A DNA stretch of 27,993 nucleotides from NBML01 sp029939535 (GTDB lineage: Bacteria; Desulfobacterota; Desulfobacteria; Desulfobacterales; Desulfobacteraceae): the NCBI GenBank assembly GCA_029939535.1, contig JAOZST010000030.1, positions 1-27,993 of the forward strand, written 5' to 3'. Every line of letters starts with the position of its first letter. The first letter of the stretch is position 1. The notes under the pieces were generated by a model, which was not told the origin of the DNA, searched no databases, and worked only from the letters and a program-made list of their open reading frames with translations. The position numbers were made by a program, and so were the translations under genes. Positions 15,868 to 23,174 of this stretch are shown here, in pieces.

Positions 15868-16674
15868 GTGGAAAAATTTCAAAATTATGGGGCATTGGAT
15901 CAAGCCTATGTCCTGGAGCGTTTGTTCCATCCCAGAAGGGAAGATCCGGGCCGGCTACCACAAAGTGATAGGGTGGATGTAATGATACCGGTGGGCCAGG
16001 GAGTAGAACTGGGAGCTTCCTTTTATTTCAATAGCCATTCAGCTCCCATTGTTCTCTTCTTCCATGGTAATGGCGAGATTGTGTCAGATTATGATGATCT
16101 GGGGCAATATTTTACCCGGGCCGGGCTTAATTTTTTTGTGGTGGATTACAGGGGGTATGGCCGGTCCTCTGGTTTGCCGGAAGTCAGCTCCATGATGACA
16201 GATAGTCATGTCATCCTGGATTTTTTGATATCCTATAAGGAAAAGAATCATTACACAGGGCCGGTCTGTATCATGGGACGTTCCCTTGGCAGTGCTCCTG
16301 CCTTGGAACTTGCTGTAAATTCAGGCCATGAAATTCATTGCCTGATTATTGAAAGTGGTTTTGCCTTTGCATCACCTCTGCTTGGGATCCTGGGAATTGA
16401 TCCGGTTTCCATTGGTTTTAGAGAAGAACAGGGATTTGAAAATTTAGAAAAAATTAAAAGATTGAAAAACCCCTGCCTGATTATCCATGCAGAGTTTGAT
16501 CATATTATTCCGTTTTCCGATGGACAGGCCCTTTATGATGCCTGTCCATCAAGTACAAAGTTTCTGCTGGAAATCAAAGGGGCCAACCACAATGATATCT
16601 TTTTTCGTGGAATGATCCCTTATCTTGAACAGGTTGGAAAATTTTGTTTCATGAACCCTGGTGGTTCAAGGTGA
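15868..16674 (+). CDS. Alpha/beta hydrolase, cytoplasmic, substrate unknown
   Basis: The start is GTG at 15868, fixed by an AAGGAGGGAG ribosome binding site a few bases upstream. The 268-residue protein has the oxyanion segment FHGNGE (65-70), the nucleophile elbow GRSLGS with S139, the acid D211 in AEFDHIIP, and H241 in ANHND, a complete Ser-Asp-His triad. It resembles the BEM46/ABHD13-like group of esterases or thioesterases. No signal peptide is seen. It lies 24 nt after the MFS gene and is probably co-transcribed, which might point to processing of the same compound (inference). Confidence 0.85.
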   Translation: MEKFQNYGALDQAYVLERLFHPRREDPGRLPQSDRVDVMIPVGQGVELGASFYFNSHSAPIVLFFHGNGEIVSDYDDLGQYFTRAGLNFFVVDYRGYGRSSGLPEVSSMMTDSHVILDFLISYKEKNHYTGPVCIMGRSLGSAPALELAVNSGHEIHCLIIESGFAFASPLLGILGIDPVSIGFREEQGFENLEKIKRLKNPCLIIHAEFDHIIPFSDGQALYDACPSSTKFLLEIKGANHNDIFFRGMIPYLEQVGKFCFMNPGGSR

Positions 16675-16707
16675 TTTCATCTATGTTTTTAAAATTTCTG
16701 CTGATAT

Positions 16708-17238
16708 TTATTTCTGGCGTAAAGGGACAACATAGACAGGCACGCTGGTTCTTTTTAAAACTTTCCGGGTGACATTGTCTCCCATGGCTTCAGCCAGACG
16801 TCCCTGTTGTTTGCAGCCCAGAACAATCAAATTACACCCTTCTTCATCAGCAGTAGATGTGATTTCATCTGCAATGGACCGGCCGTCTGTCACCAGAATT
16901 TTTTCTATGGGAGAGATTTCTTCGGAGGGCTTGTTCTCTTTTTCCCCATCCTGGAAAAATCCCGCAATGGCATGGCGGATTTTTAAGGCATCCACATTTT
17001 TACCGCTGAGAAGATTCCTGGCCCCTGTTTTCTGTTCATTTTTGATATCCTTGTAGAGTCTTTCTCCAAAGGCCATCTGGACGAGTTTTTCAGAGCGTTT
17101 GCTGGTTTCCTCCATGACATGGAGAACGATTATGTCAGCCTCTGAATAGGCTGCTGTTGTGGCAGCATGTTCAAATACCTGTTTCATCTCTGTGGACAGG
17201 TCTGATGCAAAAAGAATTTTTTGAAGTGGCTTGATCAT
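16708..17238 (-). CDS. Universal stress protein, UspA family
   Basis: The single-domain, 176-residue protein has the Usp opening KILFASDLSTEM, the VLHV strand and the C-terminal SVPVYVVP strand. The nucleotide loop reads GCKQQG (141-146) then GDNVT, where ATP-binding Usps have G-x2-G-x9-G(S/T). The second and third glycines are displaced or replaced, so ATP binding may be lost, as in E. coli UspA itself. GGAGGG lies 6 nt before the ATG. The fmdB gene is upstream in the same direction, but a 155-bp gap with two hairpins separates them. Confidence 0.88.
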   Translation of the reverse strand: MIKPLQKILFASDLSTEMKQVFEHAATTAAYSEADIIVLHVMEETSKRSEKLVQMAFGERLYKDIKNEQKTGARNLLSGKNVDALKIRHAIAGFFQDGEKENKPSEEISPIEKILVTDGRSIADEITSTADEEGCNLIVLGCKQQGRLAEAMGDNVTRKVLKRTSVPVYVVPLRQK

Positions 17239-17299
17239 TATATTCCCTCCATAATAGTATGGTTGAACAGACTTTGAATAATATTATTTTAAGGCTTAG

Positions 17300-17320
17300 G
17301 ACCGCAAATTACTTGCGGTC
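17300..17320. other. GC-rich hairpin upstream of the usp gene
   Basis: GACCGCAA (17300-17307) and TTGCGGTC (17313-17320) form a perfect 8-bp stem with a 5-nt loop. It lies between the fmdB stop and the usp start. No clear U-tract follows on the minus strand, so it may be a weak terminator or leader structure. Confidence 0.35.
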
Positions 17321-17362
17321 TTTACAGCAATTTGTGTTCAGATTTTTTTATTCAGTATTTTC

Positions 17363-17378
17363 TACGCCGACCGGCGTA
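17363..17378. other. Hairpin 15 nt after the fmdB stop
   Basis: TACGCCG (17363-17369) and CGGCGTA (17372-17378) form a perfect inverted repeat around 2 bp. On the minus strand this folds as a 6-bp stem with a GGTC loop. It lacks a following U-tract, so it is not a classic terminator. Confidence 0.4.
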
Positions 17379-17393
17379 TCTGTGTTAGCCAGC

Positions 17394-17588
17394 TCAGGAG
17401 AATTGGCCGGACCCGCTGCTGGTGGCACAGGAGCCAATGCTGTTTCCCATGAAGCTTGCCGCGCTCATTTTTTTTCTAACGTCTGGACTTTTGCATTCAG
17501 GGCATTCAACTTTCCCTTTGTCACCAGCAAAGACCAGTTTCTCAAATTCTTTTTTACAATGGTCACACTGGTATTCATAAATAGGCAT
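17394..17588 (-). CDS. FmdB-type zinc-ribbon protein
   Basis: The 64-residue protein starts MPIYEYQCDHCKKEFEKL and has a four-cysteine zinc ribbon: CDHC and CPEC, typical of the FmdB family of putative regulators. The tail is small-residue rich (SCATSSGSGQFS), as is common in the family. The start at 17588 is chosen over ATG at 17594 because AAGGA is 7 nt from the former and almost touches the latter. The stop is TGA; a stem-loop follows 15 nt later. Its role is unknown. It is divergent from the sigma-54-driven gene pair to its right. Confidence 0.85.
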   Translation of the reverse strand: MPIYEYQCDHCKKEFEKLVFAGDKGKVECPECKSPDVRKKMSAASFMGNSIGSCATSSGSGQFS

Positions 17589-17764
17589 GTTCATATCCTT
17601 ATATAAATTAATTATTTTTACTTGTTTCTTATATCAATTTTTCATAAATGGTACAAGATAAAGATGGTCAAATAATAAAGCAAAGATAATGCCAGCCCAA
17701 TGAACTTTTGTCTTTCTTGATATGACAGCAGATATTTGGTATGATAGGTACTGTTCTGGACCAT

Positions 17765-17780
17765 TGGCATGGTGTTTGCT
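17765..17780 (+). promoter_or_regulatory. Sigma-54 (RpoN) promoter
   Basis: TGGCATG-GTGT-TTGCT matches the -24/-12 consensus TGGCACG-N4-TTGCW at all but one position. The distance between the GG and GC dinucleotides is the required 10 bp. Transcription would start near 17791, 56 nt before the ATG of the small membrane protein. A weak TGTC/GACA inverted repeat (17709-17727) lies about 65-80 bp upstream, where an enhancer-binding protein could sit. Confidence 0.7.
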
Positions 17781-17846
17781 ATGCTAATATCCTTTACAAG
17801 CACACAATTACAAACACAAAATGAAAATTTAAATAAAAGGTGAGCT

Positions 17847-18005
17847 ATGAAAGAAATGTTGTATATGGGAATATTTGTGGGGATTTATCTGTTTTTGCAG
17901 ATGTATCTGTTTCCGAAAATGGGAGTGTCTACCTGAATGAGTGATGCCTGTCAGGTGACAGACAAGAAGAAAAAAGCAGACACAATTTTTGAAAAAAAAG
18001 ATTGA
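17847..18005 (+). CDS. Putative 52-residue membrane selenoprotein (UGA at codon 30)
   Basis: From ATG at 17847, with AAAGGTGA just upstream, 29 codons encode a single membrane helix (about residues 5-22, MLYMGIFVGIYLFLQMYLF) ending PKMGVST. A TGA (17934-17936) follows, then directly and in the same frame ATG and 21 further codons (starting MSDACQVTDKKKKAD) to a second TGA at 18003. A hairpin with an AGGU loop begins 9 nt after the first TGA, placing the loop 16 nt from it, as in bacterial SECIS elements. Read as selenocysteine, the TGA gives Sec30 with Cys35 close by, a possible redox pair. The lysine-rich tail suggests it faces the cytoplasm. The alternative is two separate peptides of 29 and 22 residues. 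Sigma-54-driven, and upstream of the FadH-like gene. Confidence 0.6.
17945..17964 (+). promoter_or_regulatory. Candidate bacterial SECIS stem-loop
   Basis: CTGTC (17948-17952) pairs with GACAG (17957-17961) around the loop AGGT; beyond one mismatch two more pairs (45-64, 46-63) extend the stem. The loop starts 16 nt after the TGA and has G at its second and third positions. The E. coli fdhF SECIS also presents CAGGU at the top of its hairpin, at almost the same distance from its UGA. Confidence 0.55.
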
Positions 18006-18041
18006 ATATAAAAGGAAACAATTAAGATACCTGAGGATTAT

Positions 18042-18085
18042 AGTAACGTTATTTTTTCCGATGAACAGGGACAGGTAGCGTTACT
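18042..18085. repeat. Inverted repeat before the FadH-like gene
   Basis: AGTAACG (18042-18048) and CGTTACT (18079-18085) are a perfect inverted repeat 30 bp apart; the left arm also overlaps the palindrome TAACGTTA. It lies between the small selenoprotein gene and the ribosome binding site of the reductase, so it may be a leader hairpin or an operator. Confidence 0.3.
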
Positions 18086-18099
18086 GATTTGGAGGCATA

Positions 18100-20115
18100 A
18101 TGACAGACCCCCTGTTTACACCCATTTCCATTAATAATCTGGAAATTGAAAATAGAATCTATATGCCGGCCATGCACCTTGGCATGGCCCAGGAATTTGA
18201 GGTAACAGATCAGATAATCAATTTTTATGCCCAGCGTGCAAAAGGTGGACCTGGAATGATCTGTGTGGGGTATGCCACAATTGATGAACTCTCGGGCAAT
18301 ACCCAGAACATCGGAGCCCATGATGACAGGTTTATTCCGGGACTGGCCAGGCTGGCCTCCACCATAAAGGAAAATGGCTCCCTCTCTGCCGTTCAGATTA
18401 ACCATGCCGGGCGGTACAATTTTTCATTTTTTCTCAATGGAAAACAACCTGTGGCTCCTTCTGCCATTGCCTCCCGCATGACAAAAGAAACACCCAGAAG
18501 CTTGACCGTTGAAGAGATAAAAGAGATCATCAACTCCTTTGCTGCTGCAGCGGCCCGGGTCAAAAGGGCTGGATTTGATGCCGTTGAAGTGTTAAGCGGT
18601 ACCGGATATCTTATAAGTGAATTTCTATCTCCTTTAACTAACCATAGAATCGATGAATACGGCGGCAGTCTGGAAAATCGGATGAGATTCGGCCTTGAGG
18701 TTGTAGGGGCCGTACGAAATGCTGTGGGACTGGATTATCCTTTGATTGTTCGTATGAACGGCAATGATTTCATGGCCGGTGGTAATCCCCGGCAGGAACT
18801 CATTGCCTATGCCAGGGAACTGGCCGCAGGCCCTGTGGACGCCCTGTGTATAAATGTTGGTTGGCATGAGGCAAGGGTGCCTCAGATTGTGACCCAGGTT
18901 CCCCGGGGTGCTTTTGCCTATCTTGCGCGGGCCATAAAGGAGATAGTGGATGTTCCTGTTATTGCAAGCCATAGGATCAATGATCCTGATATGGCACGCC
19001 AGGTGATCAAACAGGGCTATTGCGACATGGTGGCCATGGGCCGAAGCCTCATAGCTGATCCAATGTTGCCGAAAAAGGCAAGCCAGGGCCGGGAAAAAGA
19101 GATCATGCATTGCATTGCCTGTGCCCAGGGCTGTTTTGATAATCTGTTCAAGCTCAAGCATGTGGAATGTCTGTGCAATCCCTTGGCCGGGTATGAACCG
19201 GATCAAGAAAAAGTATTCAATGCAGGTAAATCCAAGTCATCGGGTAAAAAAGTTCTTGTGGCCGGAGGAGGCCCTGCTGGTATGACCGCAGCCCTGACTG
19301 CCCATGGAAAAGGGCATCTGGTCACCCTTTTTGAAAGCACAGGAAGATTGGGAGGGCAGCTGCATCTGGCAGCTGCCCCACCTGGACGGCAGGAGTTTGC
19401 TCAACTTGCCAGGGATCTTGAAAATCAGATGAAAGCCCTTAAAATTCCCTTTGTCTTGAATCAGGCTGTTGACAAAGCCCTCATTGAAGCAGAATCACCA
19501 GATGTCGTCCTCATTGCCACCGGGGCCAGACCCCTTAATCCCCCCATTCCGGGCATGGACCTGCCACATGTGGAAGATGCATGGGATGTTTTGGAGGAAA
19601 AGGTCTCCACCGGTGCTAGAGTGGTCATCATAGGCGGCGGGGCCGTGGGAGTTGAAACTGCACTTTTTCTGGCAGAAAAAGGGACTTTGCCGGCAGAAAC
19701 CCTTAAATTTCTTTTGGTGAACAAGGCGGAAGCCCTGGAAACCCTTTTTGATATGGCCACAAAGGGCAGCAAGGATATCTGCCTGGTTGAGATGATGGAC
19801 AAGATTGGAAAGGATATCGGTAAATCCACTAAATGGGGAATGATGCAGGACCTTGGCAGGTTCGGGGTCAGTACCATAACATCTGGAACAGTGACAAAAA
19901 TTACCCAGGCTGGAATTGAAATTGTTCAGGGAGAAACTTTCAGGGAAATTGCAGCAGATACCGTGGTGGTTGCCGCTGGATCTGGATCATATAATCCATT
20001 GGAAGGGATAGTAAAGGATATGGGACTGGCATACCAGGTTATTGGTGATGCAGGGCAGGTGGCAACAGCCTTTGAAGCGGTCCATGGAGGATATGAGGCT
20101 GCCAGGGATATTTAA
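18100..20115 (+). CDS. fadH: 2,4-dienoyl-CoA reductase-like flavo-iron-sulfur enzyme (FadH/Old Yellow Enzyme family)
   Basis: The 671-residue protein has the size and order of E. coli FadH. An FMN TIM barrel fills residues 1-335, with Y170 (GTGYLISEFLSP) and H256 (GWHEARVPQIVTQVPRGAF) matching the FadH active-site Tyr and His. A 4Fe-4S site follows, C338, C341, C345 and C357. The FAD/NAD(P)H part starts with VLVAGGGPAGM (about 386) and has a second GGGAVGVE fold near 513. FadH reduces conjugated dienoyl-CoA double bonds; related anaerobic enzymes act on other enones or enoates, so the exact substrate is open. GGAGG precedes the ATG. It lies 94 bp after the small selenoprotein gene, with no terminator seen between. 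Confidence 0.85.
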   Translation: MTDPLFTPISINNLEIENRIYMPAMHLGMAQEFEVTDQIINFYAQRAKGGPGMICVGYATIDELSGNTQNIGAHDDRFIPGLARLASTIKENGSLSAVQINHAGRYNFSFFLNGKQPVAPSAIASRMTKETPRSLTVEEIKEIINSFAAAAARVKRAGFDAVEVLSGTGYLISEFLSPLTNHRIDEYGGSLENRMRFGLEVVGAVRNAVGLDYPLIVRMNGNDFMAGGNPRQELIAYARELAAGPVDALCINVGWHEARVPQIVTQVPRGAFAYLARAIKEIVDVPVIASHRINDPDMARQVIKQGYCDMVAMGRSLIADPMLPKKASQGREKEIMHCIACAQGCFDNLFKLKHVECLCNPLAGYEPDQEKVFNAGKSKSSGKKVLVAGGGPAGMTAALTAHGKGHLVTLFESTGRLGGQLHLAAAPPGRQEFAQLARDLENQMKALKIPFVLNQAVDKALIEAESPDVVLIATGARPLNPPIPGMDLPHVEDAWDVLEEKVSTGARVVIIGGGAVGVETALFLAEKGTLPAETLKFLLVNKAEALETLFDMATKGSKDICLVEMMDKIGKDIGKSTKWGMMQDLGRFGVSTITSGTVTKITQAGIEIVQGETFREIAADTVVVAAGSGSYNPLEGIVKDMGLAYQVIGDAGQVATAFEAVHGGYEAARDI

Positions 20116-20162
20116 CTTTCCAGGTCGGGGTCCTGCCCGATTTTATCGCATTCCGGGTCCTT

Positions 20163-21164
20163 TTATGTCCCGTTGGGTGAGGGTTTAACTCCCGGGGAAA
20201 ATTCAAAATTCTGATCAAAAAAGGAATTAACCTGCTTTTCATAACCCTGGATGGAGGTTGATTTTAAAATTTTTTTTAAATGCTTTTTGCTGCCCTTAAA
20301 TGATGGGCCCAAAAAACTCCAGAAACCTTTCATTCGTCCTGTCAAATGCCCGGGGCCGGAAAATATTTTGTTGTATTCAAAATAAAGCTCATCATGGAAG
20401 GCTTTTAATCGGATAAGTCGATCCTGGGAATTTTTTTGGAACCCTTTTATATCTTGTTTAATGTCTTCGGCAAGAAATGGGTTGGCCAGAATTCCCCGGC
20501 CGATCATGAATCTTTTGACGTTTGGGAATTGGTTTTTGATAAATTCAAAGGAGGATTTATCAGTGATATCCCCGTTATAGGTAAAGGTATGCCGGCTTTT
20601 TTGAATGGCATTTCCAAAGGCATTGTGGTCTGCAGTGCCTGTGTACATCTGAGTCCCTGTCCTGGGGTGGAGGATTATTTCCTCCAAAGGGTGTCTGTCA
20701 AACATGGTAAGTAAATCAAAAATTTCATCCTTTGTCTTCCGTCCCAGGCGGATTTTAACAGAAAGGGAGGCTGATATATTGGGAATGATCTGGGTGAGCA
20801 GGTCATCAATCTTTTCAGGATAGAGCAAAAGTCCTGATCCCCGGCTCTTTTTTGCTATTTTGGAATGGGGGCACCCAAGGTTCCAATTTATCCTTTTGTG
20901 GCCCATTTTATATAAATGGTTGGCAAGGAAAATAAAATCCTTTGCCACATTGCCTAAGATCTGGGGGATCACAAAGAGGTTTTGATTTTTTTTTGGGTCC
21001 ACATCCTTTATACGGGAAGGCTTCAGTCGCTGCTGGCCCATGGTTGAAATAAAGGGAGCTATTGCCTCATCAATGCCTGAAAAATGTCCGGCCCATACAT
21101 TTCTATAGGTAACATCGGTAAACCCCTGGAGCGGAGCCAGTATTATTATATCTGAATTTTCCAT
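20163..21164 (-). CDS. Second tRNA-dihydrouridine synthase family protein
   Basis: The 333-residue protein has the Dus flavin-binding start ILAPLQGFTDVTYRN, the catalytic-cysteine segment NWNLGCPHSKIAKKSRGSG, ILHPRTGTQMYTG and NGDI with MIGRGILANPF. It is clearly diverged from the DusB-like protein at 11989, so the window holds two Dus paralogues with probably different tRNA sites. This one is closer in feel to DusC-type proteins, but the target position cannot be told. It converges on the FadH-like gene and is divergent from the acyl-CoA synthetase gene. Confidence 0.85.
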   Translation of the reverse strand: MENSDIIILAPLQGFTDVTYRNVWAGHFSGIDEAIAPFISTMGQQRLKPSRIKDVDPKKNQNLFVIPQILGNVAKDFIFLANHLYKMGHKRINWNLGCPHSKIAKKSRGSGLLLYPEKIDDLLTQIIPNISASLSVKIRLGRKTKDEIFDLLTMFDRHPLEEIILHPRTGTQMYTGTADHNAFGNAIQKSRHTFTYNGDITDKSSFEFIKNQFPNVKRFMIGRGILANPFLAEDIKQDIKGFQKNSQDRLIRLKAFHDELYFEYNKIFSGPGHLTGRMKGFWSFLGPSFKGSKKHLKKILKSTSIQGYEKQVNSFFDQNFEFSPGVKPSPNGT

Positions 21165-21251
21165 TGAGGTTGTTTTATCTGCTCTGTTCTTTTGAATTAG
21201 CTATTGCAGGTCCTTTTTGCTATTGCGGATTCTTAAAAGTTTAAAAAGGCT

Positions 21252-21281
21252 TTGACAAATACAATTGGGATAAATTATAGA
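21252..21281 (+). promoter_or_regulatory. Sigma-70-type promoter of the acyl-CoA synthetase gene
   Basis: A perfect TTGACA (21252-21257) is followed after 18 bp by TATAGA (21276-21281); TTATAG one base earlier gives a 17-bp spacer. The leader to the ATG at 21346 is about 58 nt. Confidence 0.5.
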
Positions 21282-21345
21282 GTCAATATTTTTTGGTCCC
21301 AGCTATACAGAACATTAATACGGATTGCAAGGAGTGTTTGCAGGT

Positions 21346-23151
21346 ATGCAAGAGCTTTACAAAGAAGTTATTGAGATTAACCTGATGCCGGACAATTTAG
21401 ACAAGGATGGCAATTCAGCAAAGGAAAACAAGGCAGGGTTATTTTTTGAAAAATTGAATATCATGGAACGTCCATCAAATTTTAATTGGGCCAAAGAAAT
21501 TTTTGAGGATCTCCATGTAAAGAAAACACCGGAAAAAACAGCCCTGGTCTGGAATGATATTGACACCCAGGACCATAGATCCTATTCCTATCTTGAACTT
21601 CTTCAAAAAGCCAATCAATTGATTAATCTTTTGGAAAAAAAAGGGGCTGGCTCTAAAAATAATTTTTATATGATGAATCCGATTCTTCCGGAAACATGGT
21701 TTGCCAGTCTTGCCTGCATCAAGGCAGGCATTACTGCCGTGCCCACAGCAACAACCCTGACAAGCAGGGAGCTTGAATACCGGTTTGAAACATACCATCC
21801 AGATGTGGTTATGGCTGATGAAGATTCAGCCGATCTTGTGGACAGGGCTTCCCTGGAAACCGGTGTTTATCCCAGTGTTAAACTGGTATTGGGTAAAAAA
21901 GAGGGTTGGACTTCCTTTGAGAGAATTGAAGAGGAATCAATGGAGGCTGGGGCAGCAGATACTTTAGCCGATGAAATTCTTTTCTGCTTTTTTACGTCCG
22001 GCACCACGGGTCTCCCAAAAAGAGTGGGCCATACAGCTGTTTCCTATCCAATGGGCCATCTGTCCACCACTGTGATGATGGGGATCAGACCCGATGATAT
22101 CCATAATAACCTGAGTGCGCCGGGATGGTCAAAATGGTCATGGTCCAGTTTTTTTGCACCTTTTAACGTGGGGGCCACGGTCACAGGGTTTCAGTTTTCA
22201 GAACTGGACGGTGAACAGTATCTGGATGCCCTTTCCAGGAACAGGGTTACCACATTTTGTGGTCCGCCTACTGCATGGCGTATGTTTGTGAACATGAATC
22301 TGGATTCCTTTGACCTGTCAAATTTACGAATATCCATAAGTGCGGGAGAACCTTTGAATCCTGAGGTTATTTCCCAATGGGAAAAATATACAGGTACGGA
22401 AATCCGGGATTTTTATGGCCAGACAGAATCCACGGCCATGATTGGAAATTCTCCCTGGATGACTGGTAAAATGCGGGCCGGATCATTTGGAATGCCATCC
22501 CCCATGTATGATGTTGCCCTGGCTGATAATGAAGGAAATGAGATTGCAGAACCGGATCAGGTGGGACATATAGTTGTGAAGCTGGATAATTGGCGTGGCC
22601 TGGGCCTGTTTTCCAAATATATAGGTAACCCGGAGAAAATGAGTTCCGTGTTTGTGGATAATTATTATTATACAGGAGACCGGGCTTACTTTGATTCTGA
22701 GGGCTATTGGTGGTTTGTGGGCCGGGCCGATGATGTAATCAAATCATCGGATTATCGCATAGGACCATTTGAAGTAGAGAGTGCCCTTGTGGAGCACCCG
22801 TCTGTTGCAGAGACAGCTGTTGTGGGTGCGCCTGACCCCAATCGGCACCAGCTGGTAAAGGCCTATGTGATTTTAAACCCCAGCTATGAAGGGAACCAAG
22901 AGCTTGCATTGGATCTTTTTAAACATACCATGAATATTCTGGCCAAGTTTAAGATTCCCAGAATTATTGAGTTTGTTAGTGAAGTTCCCAAGACCATCAG
23001 TGGAAAAATTCGGAGGATAGAACTTCGTGAGCTTGAAGCAGAGAAAAAAGAACCGGCTTCCAGAAACCAGAATTTCAAAAATTCGGATCATAATTCTAAA
23101 GAATATTTTTACTGGGATTTTCCTGAGTTGAGTTCCAAAAATAGAAAATAA
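21346..23151 (+). CDS. Acyl-CoA synthetase, AMP-forming (medium-chain/acetate-type ANL family)
   Basis: The enzyme activates a carboxylic acid with ATP, via an acyl-adenylate, to its CoA thioester. The 601-residue product has the P-loop-like TSGTTGLPK (217-225), the YGQTES motif, YYTGD with D445, the hinge GRADDVIKSSDYRIGPFE and the adenylation lysine K554 in TISGKIRR. The architecture fits medium-chain or aromatic acyl-CoA synthetases rather than FadD. The start at 21346 is chosen because AAGGAG lies 11 nt upstream; the frame is open 7 codons further. The last 40 residues after the catalytic lysine are charged and unusual. With the FadH-like enzyme and the CoA-transferase nearby it suggests fatty or aromatic acid use. 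Confidence 0.88.
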   Translation: MQELYKEVIEINLMPDNLDKDGNSAKENKAGLFFEKLNIMERPSNFNWAKEIFEDLHVKKTPEKTALVWNDIDTQDHRSYSYLELLQKANQLINLLEKKGAGSKNNFYMMNPILPETWFASLACIKAGITAVPTATTLTSRELEYRFETYHPDVVMADEDSADLVDRASLETGVYPSVKLVLGKKEGWTSFERIEEESMEAGAADTLADEILFCFFTSGTTGLPKRVGHTAVSYPMGHLSTTVMMGIRPDDIHNNLSAPGWSKWSWSSFFAPFNVGATVTGFQFSELDGEQYLDALSRNRVTTFCGPPTAWRMFVNMNLDSFDLSNLRISISAGEPLNPEVISQWEKYTGTEIRDFYGQTESTAMIGNSPWMTGKMRAGSFGMPSPMYDVALADNEGNEIAEPDQVGHIVVKLDNWRGLGLFSKYIGNPEKMSSVFVDNYYYTGDRAYFDSEGYWWFVGRADDVIKSSDYRIGPFEVESALVEHPSVAETAVVGAPDPNRHQLVKAYVILNPSYEGNQELALDLFKHTMNILAKFKIPRIIEFVSEVPKTISGKIRRIELRELEAEKKEPASRNQNFKNSDHNSKEYFYWDFPELSSKNRK

Positions 23152-23174
23152 GGACCGCAGGTCAAGTAAGTATA

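Noticed and set aside
17937..18005. A separate 22-residue peptide gene starting at the ATG after the TGA
   Set aside because: It has no ribosome binding site of its own, is exactly in frame with the upstream ORF, and its first bases form the SECIS-like hairpin; reading through as one selenoprotein explains all of this better.
18634..19206. 190-codon open frame antisense to the FadH-like gene
   Set aside because: It lies wholly inside a complete, motif-bearing gene and shows no motif or start signal.
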